DNA of 64,000 bases, taken from NCBI RefSeq assembly GCF_026212465.1, contig NC_080048.1:24243767-24307766 (forward strand), given 5' to 3'. Shown piece after piece: positions 46,940 through 62,100 of the stretch. Both the position numbers and the translations under genes were made by a program. The notes beneath the pieces were generated by a model. It saw nothing but the letters and a program-made list of their open reading frames with translations. It made no database searches and was not told where the DNA came from. This DNA comes from Amaranthus tricolor. Its lineage: Eukaryota; Streptophyta; Magnoliopsida; Caryophyllales; Amaranthaceae. The stretch's first letter is position 1, and each line of letters starts with the position of its first letter.

Positions 46940-49900
46940 AAGTAGCGTAGCTTAAACTTGGTTTGTTTTGTACGAAACTTTGGACACGACACTATTTGGC
47001 ATATATTATTGTGTTGAAGTGGTTAGAATTTAAAATCATTGTCATATGCTAGAAATTACGTGTTAAGTTGCGATTTTATGGGTATTTAAACATTTTTGGC
47101 ACTTTTGCGCATAAAGTAGCTCAAACTAGATTTGTTTTGCAAGAAACTTGGCACATAACGCTATTCGATATATATTAGTGTGTTGAAGTGGTTAGAATTG
47201 AAAATCATAGTCATATGCAAGATATTTAGTGTTAAGATGCGATTTTTTTGGTTTTTTATGCTTTTGTTGCAAGGTCTCGCATAAAGTAGCTTAAACTCGG
47301 TTTGTTTTGCACGAAACTTTGCACACGACACTATTTGGTATATATTACTGTTTTGAAGTTGTTAGAATTTAAAGTCATTGTCAACGCTAGAAATTATGTG
47401 TTAAGTGGCGATTTTATGGGTTTTTAAGGTATCTTTGAACTTTCGCACATAACGTAGCTCACACTTGGTTTGTTTTGCACGAAACTTGTCATACAACACT
47501 ATTTGGTATATATTATTGGGTTGAAGTGGTTAGAATTAAAAATCATAGTCATATGCTAGAAATTTCGTGTTAAGTTGCAATTTTATGAGTTTTTTAGGCT
47601 TTTTTTACACTTTCGCGCATAAAGTAGCTTAAACTTGGTTTGTTTTGCACGAAACCTTGCACACAACACTATTTGGTATATATTATTCTGTTGCAGTGTT
47701 TATAATTTAAAATCATAGTCATATGCAAGAAATTACGTGTTAAGTTACGATTTTATGGGTTTTTTTACGCTTTTTTTTGCACTTTCGCGCATAAAGTAGG
47801 TCAATCTTGGTTATTTTGCACGAAACTGGGCACACGACACTATTTGGTACATATTATTGTGTTGAAGTGGTTATAATTGAAAATCATAATCATATGCTAG
47901 AAATTACTTTTTAAGTATCGATTTTATGGGATTTAAAGCTTTTTTGGCACTTTTGTGCATAAAGTAGCTCAAACTTGGTTTGTTTTGCACGAAACATGGC
48001 ACACAACACTATTCGATATATATTAGTGTGTTGAAGTGGTTAAAATTTAAAATGATAGTCATATTCTAGTAATCGTGTTAAGTTACGATTTTATGGGTTT
48101 TTTTAAACTTTTTTTGCACTTTCGCGCATAATGTAGGTCAATCTTGGTATGTTTTGCACGAAACATGGCACACGACACTATTTGGTACATATTAGAATTG
48201 AAAATCATAATCATATGCTAGAAATTACGTTTTAATTTTTGGTTTTTAAGCTTTTTTGGCACTTTTTCGCATAAAGTAGCTCAAAGTTGGTTTGTTTTGC
48301 ATGAAACTTGGCACACGACACTATTTTATATATAATAATGTGTTGAAGTGGTTAGAATTGAAAATCATAGTCATATGCTAGAAATTTCGTGTTAAGTTGC
48401 GATTTTATGGGTTTTTTACGATTTTAGTGCACTTTCGCGCATAAAGTTGCTCAAAATTTGTTTGTTTTGCACGAAACTTGGCACACAACACTATTCAATA
48501 TATATTAGTGTGTTGAAGGTGTTAGAATTGAAAATCATAGTCATATGCTAGAAATTTCGTGTTATGTTGCGATTTTATTGGTTTTTTACGCTTTTTTTGC
48601 ACTTTCGCGCATAAAGTAGCTCAAACTTGGTTTTTTTTTAACGAAACTTGGCACACGACACTATTTGGTATATATTAATGAGTGGTTAGAATTGAAAATC
48701 ATAGTCATATGCTAAAAATTTCGTGTTAAGTTGTGATTTTATGGGTTTTTTTACGCTTTTTTTGCAATTTCTCGCAAAAAGTAGCGTAGCTTAAACTTGG
48801 TTTGTTTTGTACGAAACTTTGCACACGACACTATTTGGTATATATGATTGTGTTGAAGTGGTTAGAATTTAAAATCATTGTCATACGCTAGAAATTACGT
48901 GTTAAGTGGTGATTTTATGGGTTTTTAAGGTTTCTTTGCACTTTAGCGGATAACGTAGCTCACACTTGGTTTGTTTTGCACGAAACTTGTCATACCACAC
49001 TATTTGGTGTGTATTAATGGGTTGAAGTGGTTAGAATTGTAAATCATAGTCATATGCTAGAAATTTCGTGTTAAGTTGAGATTTTATGGGTTTTTTACGC
49101 TTCTTTTGCACTTTCGCGTATAAAGTAGCTCAAACTTGGTTTGTTTTGCACGAAACTTTGGACACGACACTATTTGGCATATATTATTGTGTTGAAGTGG
49201 TTAGAATTTAAAATCATTGTCATATGCTAGAAATTACGTGTTAAGTTGCGATTTTATGGGTATTTAAACATTTTTGGCACTTTTGCGCATAAAGTAGCTC
49301 AAACTAGATTTGTTTTGCAAGAAACTTGGCACATAACGCTATTCGATATATATTAGTGTGTTGAAGTGGTTAGAATTGAAAATCATAGTCATATGCAAGA
49401 AATTTAGTGTTAAGATGCGATTTTTTTGGTTTTTTATGGTGTTGTTGCACGGTCTCGCATAAAGTAGCTTAAACTCGGTTTGTTTTGCACGAAACTTTGC
49501 ACACGACACTATTTGGTATATATTACTGTTTTGAAGTTGTTAGAATTTAAAGTCATTGTCAACGCTAGAAATTATGTGTTAAGTAGCGATTTTATGGGTT
49601 TTTAAGGTATCTTTGAACTTTCGCACATAACGTAGCTCACACTTGGTTTGTTTTGCACGAAACTTGTCATACAACACTGTTTGGTATATATTATTGGGTT
49701 GAAATGGTTAGAATTAAAAATCATAGTCATATGCTAGAAATTTCGTGTTAAGTTGCGATTTTATGAGTTTTTTACGCTTTTTTTACACTTTCGTGCATAA
49801 AGTAGCTCAAACTTGGTTTGTTTTGCACGAAACCTTGCACACAACACTATTTGGTATATATTATTCTGTTGCAGTGTTTATAATTTAAAATCATAGTCAT

Positions 49901-52900
49901 ATGCAAGAAATTACGTGTTAAGTTACGATTTTAAGGGTTTTTTACGCTTTTTTTGCAGTTTCGCGCATAAAGTAGGTCAATCTTGCTTATTTTGCACGAA
50001 ACTTGGCACACGACACTATTTGGTACATATTATTGTGTTGAAGTGGTTAGAATTGAAAATCATAATCATATGCTAGAAATTACATTTTAAGTATCGATTT
50101 TATGGGATTTAAAGATTTTTTGGCACTTTTGTGCATAAAGTAGCTCAAACTTGGTTTGTTTTGCACGAAACACGGCACACAACACTATTCGATATATATT
50201 AGTGTGTTGAAGTGGTTAAAATTTAAAATGATAGTCATATTCTAGTAATCGTGTTAAGTTACGATTTTATGGGTTTTTTACACTTTTTTTGCACTTTCGC
50301 GCATAATGTAGGTCAATCTTGGTATGTTTTGCACGAAACTTGGCACACGACACTATTTGGTACATATTATTTTGTTGAAGTGGTTAGAATTGAAAATCAT
50401 AATCATATGCTAGAAATTACGTTTTAAGTTGCGATTTTTTGGTTTTTAAGCTTTTTTGGCACTTTTTCGCATAAAGTAGCTCAAAGTTGGTTTGTTTTGC
50501 ATGAAACTTGGCACACGACACTATTTTATATATAATAATATGTTGAAGTGGTTAGAATTGAAAATCATAGTCATATGCTAGAAATTTCGTGTTAAGTTGC
50601 GATTTTATGGGTTTTTTACGATTTTAGTGCACTTTCGCGCATAAAGTAGCTCAAACTTGGTTTGTTTTGCACGAAACATGGCACACAACACTATTCAATA
50701 TATATTAGTGTGTTGAAGGGGTTAGAATTGAAAATCATAGTCATATGCTAGAAATTTCGTGTTATGTTGCGATTTTATTGGTTTTTTTACGCTTTTTTTG
50801 CACTTTCGCGCATAAAGTATCTCAAACTTGGTTTGTTTTTCACGAAACTTGGCACACGACACTTTTTGGTATATATTAATGAGTAGTTAGAATTGAAAAT
50901 CATAGTCATATGCTAAAAATTTCGTGTTAAGTTGCGATTTTATGGGTTTTTTTACGCTTTTTTTGCACTTTCCTCGCAAAAAGTAGCGTAGCTTAAACTT
51001 GGTTTGTTTTGTACGAATCTTTGCACACGACACTATTTGGTATATATGATTGTGTTGAAGTGGTTAGAATTTAAAGTCATTGTGATACGCTAGAAATTAC
51101 ATGTTAAGTGGCGATTTTATGGGTTTTTTAAGGTTTCTTTGCACTTTCGCGGATAACGTAGCTCACACTTGGTTTGTTTTGCACGAAACTTGTCATACCA
51201 CACTATTTGGTGTGTATTAATGGGTTGAAGTGGTTAGAATTGTAAATCATAGTCATATGCTAGAAATTTCGTGTTAAGTTGAGATTTTATGGGTTTTTTA
51301 CGCTTCTTTTGCACTTTCGCGTACAAAGTAGCTCAAACTTGGTTTGTTTTGCACGAAACTTTGGACACGACACTATTTGGCATATATTATTGTGTTGAAG
51401 TGGTTAGAATTTAAAATCATTGTCATATGCTAGAAATTACGTGTTAAGTTGCGATTTTATGGGTATTTAAACATTTTTGGCACTTTTGCGCATAAAGTAG
51501 CTCAAACTAGATTTGTTTTGCAAGAAACTTGGCACATAACGCTATTCGATATATATTAGTGTGTTGAAGTGGTTAGAATTGAAAATCATAGTCATATGCA
51601 AGATATTTAGTGTTAAGATGCGATTTTTTTGGTTTTTTATGCTTTTGTTGCACGGTCTCGCATAAAGTAGCTTAAACTCGGTTTGTTTTGCACGAAACTT
51701 TGCACACGACACTATTTGGTATATATTACTGTTTTGAAGTTGTTAGAATTTAAAGTCATTGTCAACGCTAGAAATTATGTGTTAAGTGGCGATATTATGG
51801 GTTTTTAAGGTATCTTTGAACTTTCGCACATAACGTAGCTCACACTTGGTTTGTTTTGCACGAAACTTGTCATACAACACTATTTGGTATATATTATTGG
51901 GTTGAAGTGGTTTGAATTAAAAATCATAGTCATATGCTAGAAATTTCGTGTTAAGTTGCGATTTTATGAGTTTTTTTACGTTTTTTTTGGTACTTTCGCG
52001 CATAAAGTAGCTCAAACTTGGTTTGTTTTGCACGAAACCTTGCACACAATACTATTTGGTATATATTATTCTGTTGCAGTGTTTATAATTTAAAATCATA
52101 GTCATATGCAAGAAATTACGTGTTAAGTTACGATTTTATGGGTTTTTTACGCTTTTTTTGCACTTTCGCGCATAAAGTAGATCAATCTTGGTTATTTTGC
52201 ACGAAACTTGGCACACGACACTATTTGGTACATATTATTGTGTTGAAGTGGTTAGAATTGAAAATCATAATCATATGCTAGAAATTACATTTTAAGTATC
52301 GATTTTATGGGATTTAAAGCTTTTTTGGCACTTTTGTGCATAAAGTAGCTCAAACTTGGTTTGTTTTGCACAAAACATGGTACACAACACTATTCGATAT
52401 ATATTAGTGTGTTGAAGTGGTTAAAATTTAAAATGATAGTCATATTCTAGTAATCGTGTTAAGTTACGATTTTATGGGTTTTTTACTCTTTTTTTGCACT
52501 TTCGTTCATAAAGTAGCTCAAACTTGGTTTGTTTTGCATGAAACTTGGCACACGACACTATTTTATATATAATAATGTGTTGAAGTGGTTAGAATTGAAA
52601 ATCATAGTCATATGCTAGAAATTTCGTGTTAAGTTGCGATTTTATGGGTTTTTTTCGATTTTAGTGCACTTTCGCGCATAAAGTAGCTCAAACTTGGTTT
52701 GTTTTGCACGAAACATGGCACACAACACTATTCAATATAAATTAGTGTGTTGAAGGGGTTAGAATTGAAAATCATAGACATATGCTAGAAATTTCGTGTT
52801 ATGTTGCGATTTTATTGGTTTTTTACGCTTTTTTTGCACTTTCGCGCATAAAGTAGCTCAAACTTGGTTTGTTTTTCACGAAACTTGTCACACGACACTA

Positions 52901-55900
52901 TTTGGTATATATTAATGAGTGGTTAGAATTGAAAATCATAGTCATATGCTAAAAATTTCGTGTTAAGTTGCGATTTTATGTGTTTTTTTACGCTTTTTTT
53001 GCACTTTCGCGCATAAAGTAGCTCAAACTTGGTTTGTTTTGCACAAAACTTTGCACACGACACTATTTGGTATATATTGTTCTGTTGAAGGGGTTAGAAA
53101 TGAAAAAAATAGTCATATGCTAGAAATTACATGTTAAGTTGCGATTTTATGGGGTTTTAAGTTGTTTTGGTGCTTTCATGCATAAAGTAGTTCAAACTTG
53201 GTTTGTTTTGCACGAAACTTGGAACACAACGCTATTCGATATATATATTAGTGTTTTGAAGAGGTTAGAATTGAAAATCATAGTCATATGCTAGAAATTT
53301 CGTGTTAAGTTGTGATTTTTTGGGTTTTTTACGCTTTTTTGGCACTTTCTCGCATAAAGTAGCTTAGCTTAAACTTGGTTTGTTTTGTACGAAACTTGGC
53401 ACACGACACTATTTGGTATATATTATTGTGTTGAAGTGGTTAGAATTTAAAATCATTGTCATATGCTAGAAATTACGTGTTAAGTGGCGATTTTTTTGGG
53501 TTTTTAAGGTTTCTTTGCACTTTCGCGTTTAACGTAGCTCACACTTGGTTTGTTTTGCTCGAAATTTGTCATACAACACTATTTGGTGTTTATTATTAGG
53601 TTGAAGTGGTTAGAATTGTAAATCATAGTCATATGCTAGAAATTTCGTGTTAAGTTGCGATTTTATGGGTTTTTTACGCTTCTTTTGCACTTTCGCGTAC
53701 AAAGTAGCTCTAACTTGGTTTGTTTTGCACGAAACTTTGCACACGAGACTATTTGGCATATATTATTGTGTTGAAGTGGTTAGAATTTAAAATCATTGTC
53801 ATATGCTAGAAATTACGTGTTAAGTTGCGATTTTATGGGTATTTAAACATTTTTGGCACTTTTGCGCATAAAGTAGCTCAAACTAGATTTGTTTTGCAAG
53901 AAACTTGGCACATAACGCTATTCGATATATATTAGTGTGTTGAAGTGGTTAGAATTGAAAATCATAGTCATATGCAAGATATTTAGTGTTAAGATGCGAT
54001 TTTTTTGGTTTTTTATGCTTTTGTTGCACGGTCCTCGCATAAAGTAGCTTAAACTCGGTGTGTTTTGCACGAAACTTTGCACACGACACTATTTGGTATA
54101 TATTACTGTTTTGAAGTTGTTAGAATTTAAAGTCATTGTCAACGCTAGAAATTATGTGTTAAGTGGCGATATTATGGGTTTTTAAGGTATCTTTGAACTT
54201 TCGCACATAACGTAGCTCACACTTGGTTTGTTTTGCACGAAACTTGTCATACAACACTATTTGGTATATATTATTGGGTTGAAGTGGTTAGAATTAAAAA
54301 TCATAGTCATATGCTAGAAATTTCGTGTTAAGTTGCGATTTTATGAGTTTTTTTACGTTTTTTTGGTACTTTCGCGCATAAAGTAGCTCAAACTTGGTTT
54401 GTTTTGCACGAAACCTTGCACACAATACTATTTGGTATATATTATTCTGTTGCAGTGTTTATAATTTAAAATCATAGTCATATGCAAGAAATTACGTGTT
54501 AAGTTACGATTTTATGGGTTTTTTACGCTTTTTTTGCACTTTCGCGCATAAAGTAGATCAATCTTGGTTATTTTGCACGAAACTTGGCACACGATACTAT
54601 TTGGTACATATTATTGTGTTGAAGTGGTTAGAATTGAAAATCATAATCATATGCTAGAAATTACATTTTAAGTATCGATTTTATGGGATTTAAAGCTTTT
54701 TTTGGCACTTTTGTGCATAAAGTAGCTCAAACTTGGTTTGTTTTGCACAAAACATGGTACACAACACTATTCGATATATATTAGTGTGTTGAAGTGGTTA
54801 AAATTTAAAATGATAGTCATATTCTAGTAATCGTGTTAAGTTACGATTTTATGGGTTTTTTACTCTTTTTTTGCACTTTCGCGCATAAAGTAGCTCAAAC
54901 TTGGTTTGTTTTGCATGAAACTTGGCACACCGACACTATTTTATATATAATAATGTGTTGAAGTGGTTAGAATTGAAAATCATAGTCATATGCTAGAAAT
55001 TTCGTGTTAAGTTGCGATTTTATGGGTTTTTTTCGATTTTAGTGCACTTTCGCGCATAAAGTAGCTCAAACTTGGTTTGTTTTGCACGAAACATGGCACA
55101 CAACACTATTCAATATAAATTAGTGTGTTGAAGGGGTTAGAATTGAAAATCATAGACATATGCTAGAAATTTCGTGTTATGTTGCGATTTTATTGGTTTT
55201 TTACGCTTTTTTTGCACTTTCGCGCATAAAGTAGCTCAAACTTGGTTTGTTTTTCACGAAACTTGTCACACGACACTATTTGGTATATATTAATGAGTGG
55301 TTAGAATTGAAAATCATAGTCATATGCTAAAAATTTCGTGTTAAGTTGCGATTTTATGTGTTTTTTACGCTTTTTTTGCACTTTCGCGCATAAAGTAGCT
55401 CAAACTTGGTTTGTTTTGCACAAAACTTTGCACACGACACTATTTGGTATATATTGTTCTGTTGAAGGGGTTAGAAATGAAAAAAATAGTCATATGCTAG
55501 AAATTACATGTTAAGTTGCGATTTTATGGGTTTTTAAGTTGTTTTGGTGCTTTCATGCATAAAGTAGTTCAAACTTGGTTTGTTTTGCACGAAACTTGGA
55601 ACACAACGCTATTCGATATATATTAGTGTTTTGAAGAGGTTAGAATTGAAAATCATAGTCATATGCTAGAAATTTCGTGTTAAGTTGTGATTTTTTGGGT
55701 TTTTTACGCTTTTTTGGCACTTTCTCGCATAAAGTAGCTTACCTTAAACTTGGTTTGTTTTGTACGAAACTTGGCACACGACACTATTTGGTATATATTA
55801 TTGTGTTGAAGTGGTTAGAATTTAAAATCATTGTCATATGCTAGAAATTACGTGTTAAGTGGCGATTTTATGGGTTTTTAAGGTTTCTTTGCACTTTCGC

Positions 55901-56150
55901 GTTTAACGTAGCTCACACTTGGTTTGTTTTGCTCGAAATTTGTCATACAACACTATTTGGTGTTTATTATTAGGTTGAAGTGGTTAGAATTGTAAATCAT
56001 AGTCATGTGCTAGAAATTTCGTGTTAAGTTGCGATTTTATGGGTTTTTTACGCTTCTTTTGCACTTTCGCGTACAAAGTAGCTCTAACTTGGTTTGTTTT
56101 GCACGAAACTTTGCACACGACACTATTTGGCATATATTATTGTGTTGAAG
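46940..56150 (+). repeat. Higher-order satellite repeat, 13-14 monomers (about 2.2-2.4 kb)
   Basis: The marker GGT(C)CTCGCATAAAGTAG occurs at 47273, 49451, 51654 and 54030 (spacings 2178, 2203, 2376). A second marker, CGATTTTAGTGCAC after TTTTT, is spaced 2378 (52656, 55034), and CGATATTATGGG 2377 (51790, 54167). The last two units, roughly 51.3-56.1 kb, are nearly identical. Confidence 0.85.
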
Positions 56151-59100
56151 AGGTTAGAATTGAAAATCATAGTCATATGCTAGAAATTTCGTGTTAAGTT
56201 GCGATTTTATGGGTTTTTAAGCTTTTTTGGTAATTTCGCGCATAATGTAGCTCAAACTTGGTTTGTTTTGCACGAAACTTGGCACACGACACTATTTAAT
56301 ATAAATTATTGTGTTGAAGTTGTTTGAAACGAAAATCATAGTCATATTCTAGAAATTACGTGTTAAGTTGTGATTTTATTGGTTTTTAAGCTTTTTTAGC
56401 ACTTTTGCGCATAAAGTAGCTCAAACTTGGTTTGTTTTGCACGAAACTTTGCACAGGACACTATTAAGTATATATTAATGTGTTGAAGTGGTTAGAATTG
56501 AAAATCATAATCATATGCTAGAAATTTCGTGTTAATTTGCGATTTTATGGGTTTTTTACACTTTTTTTGCACTTTCGCGCATAAAATAGATCAAACTTGG
56601 TTTCTTTTGCACAAAACTTGGCACATGACACTATTTTGTATATGTTATTGTGCTGAAGTGGTTAGAATTGAAAATCATAGTCATATGCTTGAAATCACGT
56701 GTTAAGTTGCGATTTTATGGGTTTTAAAGATTTTTTGGCACTTTTGCGCAAAACGTATTTCAAACGTGGTTTGTTGTGCATGACACTTGCCACACAACAC
56801 TCTTTGGTATATATTATTGTGTTGAAGTGGTTAGAATTGAATATAAAAGTCATATGCTAGAAATTGAGTGTTAAGTTGCGATTTTATGGGTTTTTAAGCT
56901 TTTTTTGCACTTTTGCGCATGAAGTTCGTCAAATATGTTTTGTTTTTCACGAAACTTGGCACAGAACACCATTTGGTATATATTATTATGTTGAAGTTGT
57001 TAGAATTGAAAATCATTGTCATATGCTACAAATTACGTGTTACGTTGCGATTTTATGGGTTTTTAAGCTTTTTTGGCACACAACGCTATTCGATATATAT
57101 TAGTGTGTTGAAGTGGTTAGAATTGAAAATCATAGTCATATGCTTGAAATTTCGTGTTAAGTTGCGATTTTATGGGTTTTTTTACGCTTTTTTGCATTTT
57201 CTCGCATAAACTAGCTTGAACTTGGTTTGTTTTGCACGAAACTTTAGACACGACACTATTTACTATATATTATTTTGTTGAAAAGGTTAGAATTGAAAAT
57301 CAATGCCATATGCTAGAAATTACGTGTTAAGTTGTGATTTTATGGGTTTATAAGCTTTTTTGGCACTTTTGCGCATAAAGTAGCTCAAACTTGGTTTGTT
57401 TTGCACGAAACTTGGCACACAACACTAATCGATATATATTAGTGTGTTGAAGTAGGTAAAATTGAAAATCTTTGTCATATGCTAGAAATTTCGTGTTAAG
57501 TAACGATTTTATAGGTTTTTTATGATTTTTATGCATTTTCGCGCATAAAGTAGGTCAAACATGGTTTGTTTTGCACGAAACTTGGCACACAACAATATTT
57601 GATATATATTAGTGTGTTGAAGTTGTTAAAATTGAAAATCATAGTCATTCGCTAGAAATTTCGAGTTCAGTTGCGATTTTATGGGTTTTTACGATTTTTT
57701 TGCACTTTCTCGCATAAAGTAGCTCAAACTCGGTTTTTTTTTTGCACGAAACTTGGCACACGACACTATTTGGTATATATTATTGTGTTAAATTGGTTAG
57801 AATTGAAAATCATAGTCATATGCTAGAAATTACGTTTTAAGTTGCGATTTTAGGGGTTTTTAAGCTTTTTTGGCACTCTCGCGCATAAAGTAGCTCATAC
57901 TTGGTTGGTTTTGCACGAAACTTGGCACATGACACTATTTAATATATATTATTGTGTTGAAGTGGTTTGAAACGAAAATCATAGTCATATGCTAGAAATT
58001 ACGTTTTAAGTTGCGAATTTAGGGGTTTTAAAGCTTTTTTGGCACTTTCGCGCATAAAGTAGCTCAAACTTGGTTTGTTTTGCACCAAACTTGGCACACA
58101 ACGCTGTTCGATAAAATATTACTTTGTTGAAGTGGTTAGAATTGAAAATCTTAGTCATATGCTAGAAATTTCGTGTTAAGTTGCGATTTTTATGGGTTTT
58201 TTACGCTTTTTTTGGCCTTTCGCGCATAAAGTAGCTCAAACTTGGTTTGTTTTGCACGAAAATTTGCACACGAAACTATTTGGTATATATTATTGTGTTA
58301 AAGTGGTTAGAAATGAAAATCATAGTCATATGCTAGAAATCACGTGTTAAGTTGCAATTTTACGGATTTTTAAGCTTTTTGGGTGCTTTCGTGCATAAAG
58401 TAGTTCAAACTTGGTTTGTTTTGCACGAAACTTGGCACACGACACTATTTTGTATATGTTATTGTGTTGAAGTGGTTAGAATTGAAAATCATAATCATAT
58501 GCTAGAAATTACGTTTTGAGTTGCGATGTTTTTGGTTTTTAAGCTTTTTTGGCACTTTCTCGCATAAAGTATCTCAAACTTTGTTTGTTTTGCATGAAAC
58601 TTGGCACACGACACTATTTGATATATAATAATGTGTTGAAGTGGTTAGAATTGAAAATCATAGTCATATGCTTGAAATTTCGTGTTAAGTTGCGATTTTA
58701 TGGATTTTTTACACTTTTTTTCCATTTTCGCGCATAAAGTAGCTCAAACTTGGTTTGTTTTGCACGAAACTTGGCACACAACACTATTCGATATATATTA
58801 GTTTGTTGAAGTGGTTAGAAATGAAAATCATAGTCATATGCTAGAAATTTCGTGTTAAGTTGCGATTTTACTGGTTTTTTACGCTTTTTTTGCACTTTTG
58901 CGCATAAAGTAGCTCAAACTTGGTTTGTTTTTCACGAAACTAGGCACACGACACTATTTGGTATATATTAATGTGTTGAAGTGGTTCGAATTGAAAATCA
59001 TAGTCATATGCTAGAAATTTCTTGTTAAGTTGCGATATTAGGGGTTTTTTTACGCTTTTTTTGTACTTTCGCGCATAAAGTAGCTCAAACTTGGTTTGTT

Positions 59101-59199
59101 TTGCTCGAAAATTTGCACATGACACTATGTGGTATATATTATTGTGTTGGCGTTGTTAGAAATGAGAATCATAGTCATATGCTAGAAATTACGTGTTAA

Positions 59200-62100
59200 G
59201 TTGCGATTTTATGGGTTTTTAAGCTTTTTTGGTGCTTTCGTGCATAAAGTAGTTCAAACTTGGTTTGTTTTGCACGAAACTCGGAACACAACGCTATTCG
59301 ATATATATTAGTGTGTTGAAGAGGTTAGAATTGAAAATCATAGTCATATGCTAGAAATTTCATGTTAAGTTGTGATTTTATGGGTTTTTTACGCTTTTTT
59401 TGCATTTTCTCGCATAATGTAGCGTAGCTTAAACTTGGTTTGTCTTGTACGAAACTTTGCACACGACACTATTTTGTATATATTATTGTGTTGAAGTGGT
59501 TAGAATTTAAAATCATTTTCATACGCTAGAAATTACGTGTTAAGTGGCGATTTTATGGGTTTTTAAGGTTTCTTATCACTTTCGCGTATAACGTAGCTCA
59601 CACTTGGTTTGTTTTGCACGAAACTTGTCATATAACACTATTTGGTGTGTATTACTGGGTTGAAGTGGTTAGAATCGTAAATCATAGTCATATGCTAGAA
59701 ATTTCGGGTTAAGTATCGATTTTATGGGTTTTTTACGTTTCTTTTGCACTTTCGCGTAAAAAGTAGCTCATACTTGGTTTGTTTTGCACGAAACTTTGCA
59801 CACGACACCATTTGGCATATATTATTGTGTTGAAGTGGTTAGAATTGAAAATCATTGTCATATGCTAGAAATTACGTGTTATGTTGCGATTTTATGGGTA
59901 TTTAAACTTTTTTGGCACTTTTGCGCATAAAGTAGCTCAAACTTGGTTTGTTTTGCAAGAAACTTTGCACATAACGCTATTCGATATATATCAGTGTGTT
60001 GAAGTGTTTAGAATTGAAAAACATAGTCATATGTAAGAAATTTAGTGTTAAGATGCGATTTTATGGGTTTTTATGCTTTTGTTGCACGGTCGCGCATAAA
60101 GTAGCTTAAACTTGGTTCGTTTTGCACGAAACTTTGAAGACGACACTATTTGGTATATATTTCTGTTTTGAAGTTGATAGAATTTAAAATCATTGTCATA
60201 CGCAAGAAATTATGTGTTAAGTGGCGATTTTATGGGTTTTTAAGGTATCTTTGAACTTTCGCACATAACGTAGCTCACACTTGGTTTGTTTTGCACGAAA
60301 CTTGTCATACAACACTATTTGGTATATATTATTGGGTTGAAGTGGTTAGAATTAAAAATCATAGTCATATGCTAGAAATTTCGTGTTAAGTTGCGATTTT
60401 ATGAGTTTTTTTACGCTTTTCTTTACACTTTCGCGCATAAAGTAGCTCAAACTTGGTTTGTTTTGCACGAAACCTTGCACACAACACTATTTGGTATATA
60501 TTATTCTGTTGCAGTGTTTATAATTGAAAAACATAGTCATATGCAAGAAATTACGTGTTAAGTTGCGATTTTATGGGTTTTTAAGCTTTTTTGGTAATTT
60601 CGCGCATAAAGTAGCTCAAACATGGTTTGTTTTGCACAAAACTTGGCACACGACACTATTTAATATATATTATTGTGTTGAAGTTATTGGAAACGAAAAT
60701 CATAGTCATATGCTAGAAATTACGTGTTAAGTTGCGATTTTATGGGTTTTTAAGCTTTTTTGGTGCTTTCGTGCATAAAGTGGTTCAAACTTGGTTTGTT
60801 TTGCACGAAACTTGGAACACAATGCTATTCGATATATATTAGTGTGTTGAAGAGGTTAGAATTGAAAATCATAGTCATATGCTAGAAATTTCGTGTTAAC
60901 TTGTGATTTTATGGGTTTTTTACGCTTTTTTTGCACTTTCTCGCATAATGTAGCTTAGCTTAAACTTGGTTTGTTTTGTACAGAACTTTGCACACGACAC
61001 TATTTTGTATATATTATTTTTTTCAAGTGGTTAGAATTTAAAATCATTGTCATACGCTAGAAATTACGTGTTAAGTGGCGATTTTATGCGTTTTTAAGGT
61101 TTCTTTGCACTTTCGCGTATAACGTAGCTCACACTTGGTTTGTTTTGCACGAAACTTGTCATATAATACTATTTGGTGTATATTATTAGGTTGATGTGGT
61201 TAGAATCGTAAATCATAGTCATATGCTAGAAATTTCGTGTTAAGTTGCGATTTTATGGGTTTTTTACGTTTCTTTTTCACTTTCGCGTACAAAGTAGCTC
61301 AAACTTGGTTAGTTTTGCACGAAACTTTATACACGACACTATTTGGCATATATTATTGTGTTGAAGTGGTTAGAATTGAAAATCGTTGTCATATGCTAGA
61401 AATTACGTGTTAAGTTGCGATTTTATGGGTATTTAAACTTTTTTGGCACTTTTGCGCATAATGTAGCTCAAACTTAGTTTGTTTTGCAAGAAACTTGGCA
61501 CATAACGCTTTTCGATATATATTAGTGTGTTGAAGTGGTTAGAATTGAATATCATAGTCATATGCAAGAAATTTAGTGTTAAGATGAGATTTTATGGGTT
61601 TTTTATGCTTTTGTTGCACAGTCTTCGCTTAAAGTAGCTTAAACTTGGTTCGTTTTGCACGTAACTTTGCACACGACACTATTGGTATATATTACTGTTT
61701 TGAAGTTGTTAGAATTTAAACTCATTGTCATACGCTAGAAATTATGTGTTAAGTGGCGATTTTATGGGTTTTTAAGGTATCTTTGAACTTCGCACATAAG
61801 GTAGCTCACACTTGGTTTGTTTTGCACGAAACTTGTCATACAACACTATTTGGTATATATTATTGGGTTGAAGTGGTTAGAATTAAAAATCATAGTCATA
61901 TGCTAGAAATTCGTGTTAAGTTGCGATTTTATGAGTTTTTTTACGCTTTTTTTACACTTTCGCGCATAAAGTAGCTCAAACTTGGTTTGTTTTGCACGAA
62001 ACCTTGCACACAACACTATTTGGTATATATTATTCTGTTGCAGTGTTTATAATTGAAAAACATAGTCATATGCAAGAAATTACGTGTTAAGTTGCGATTT

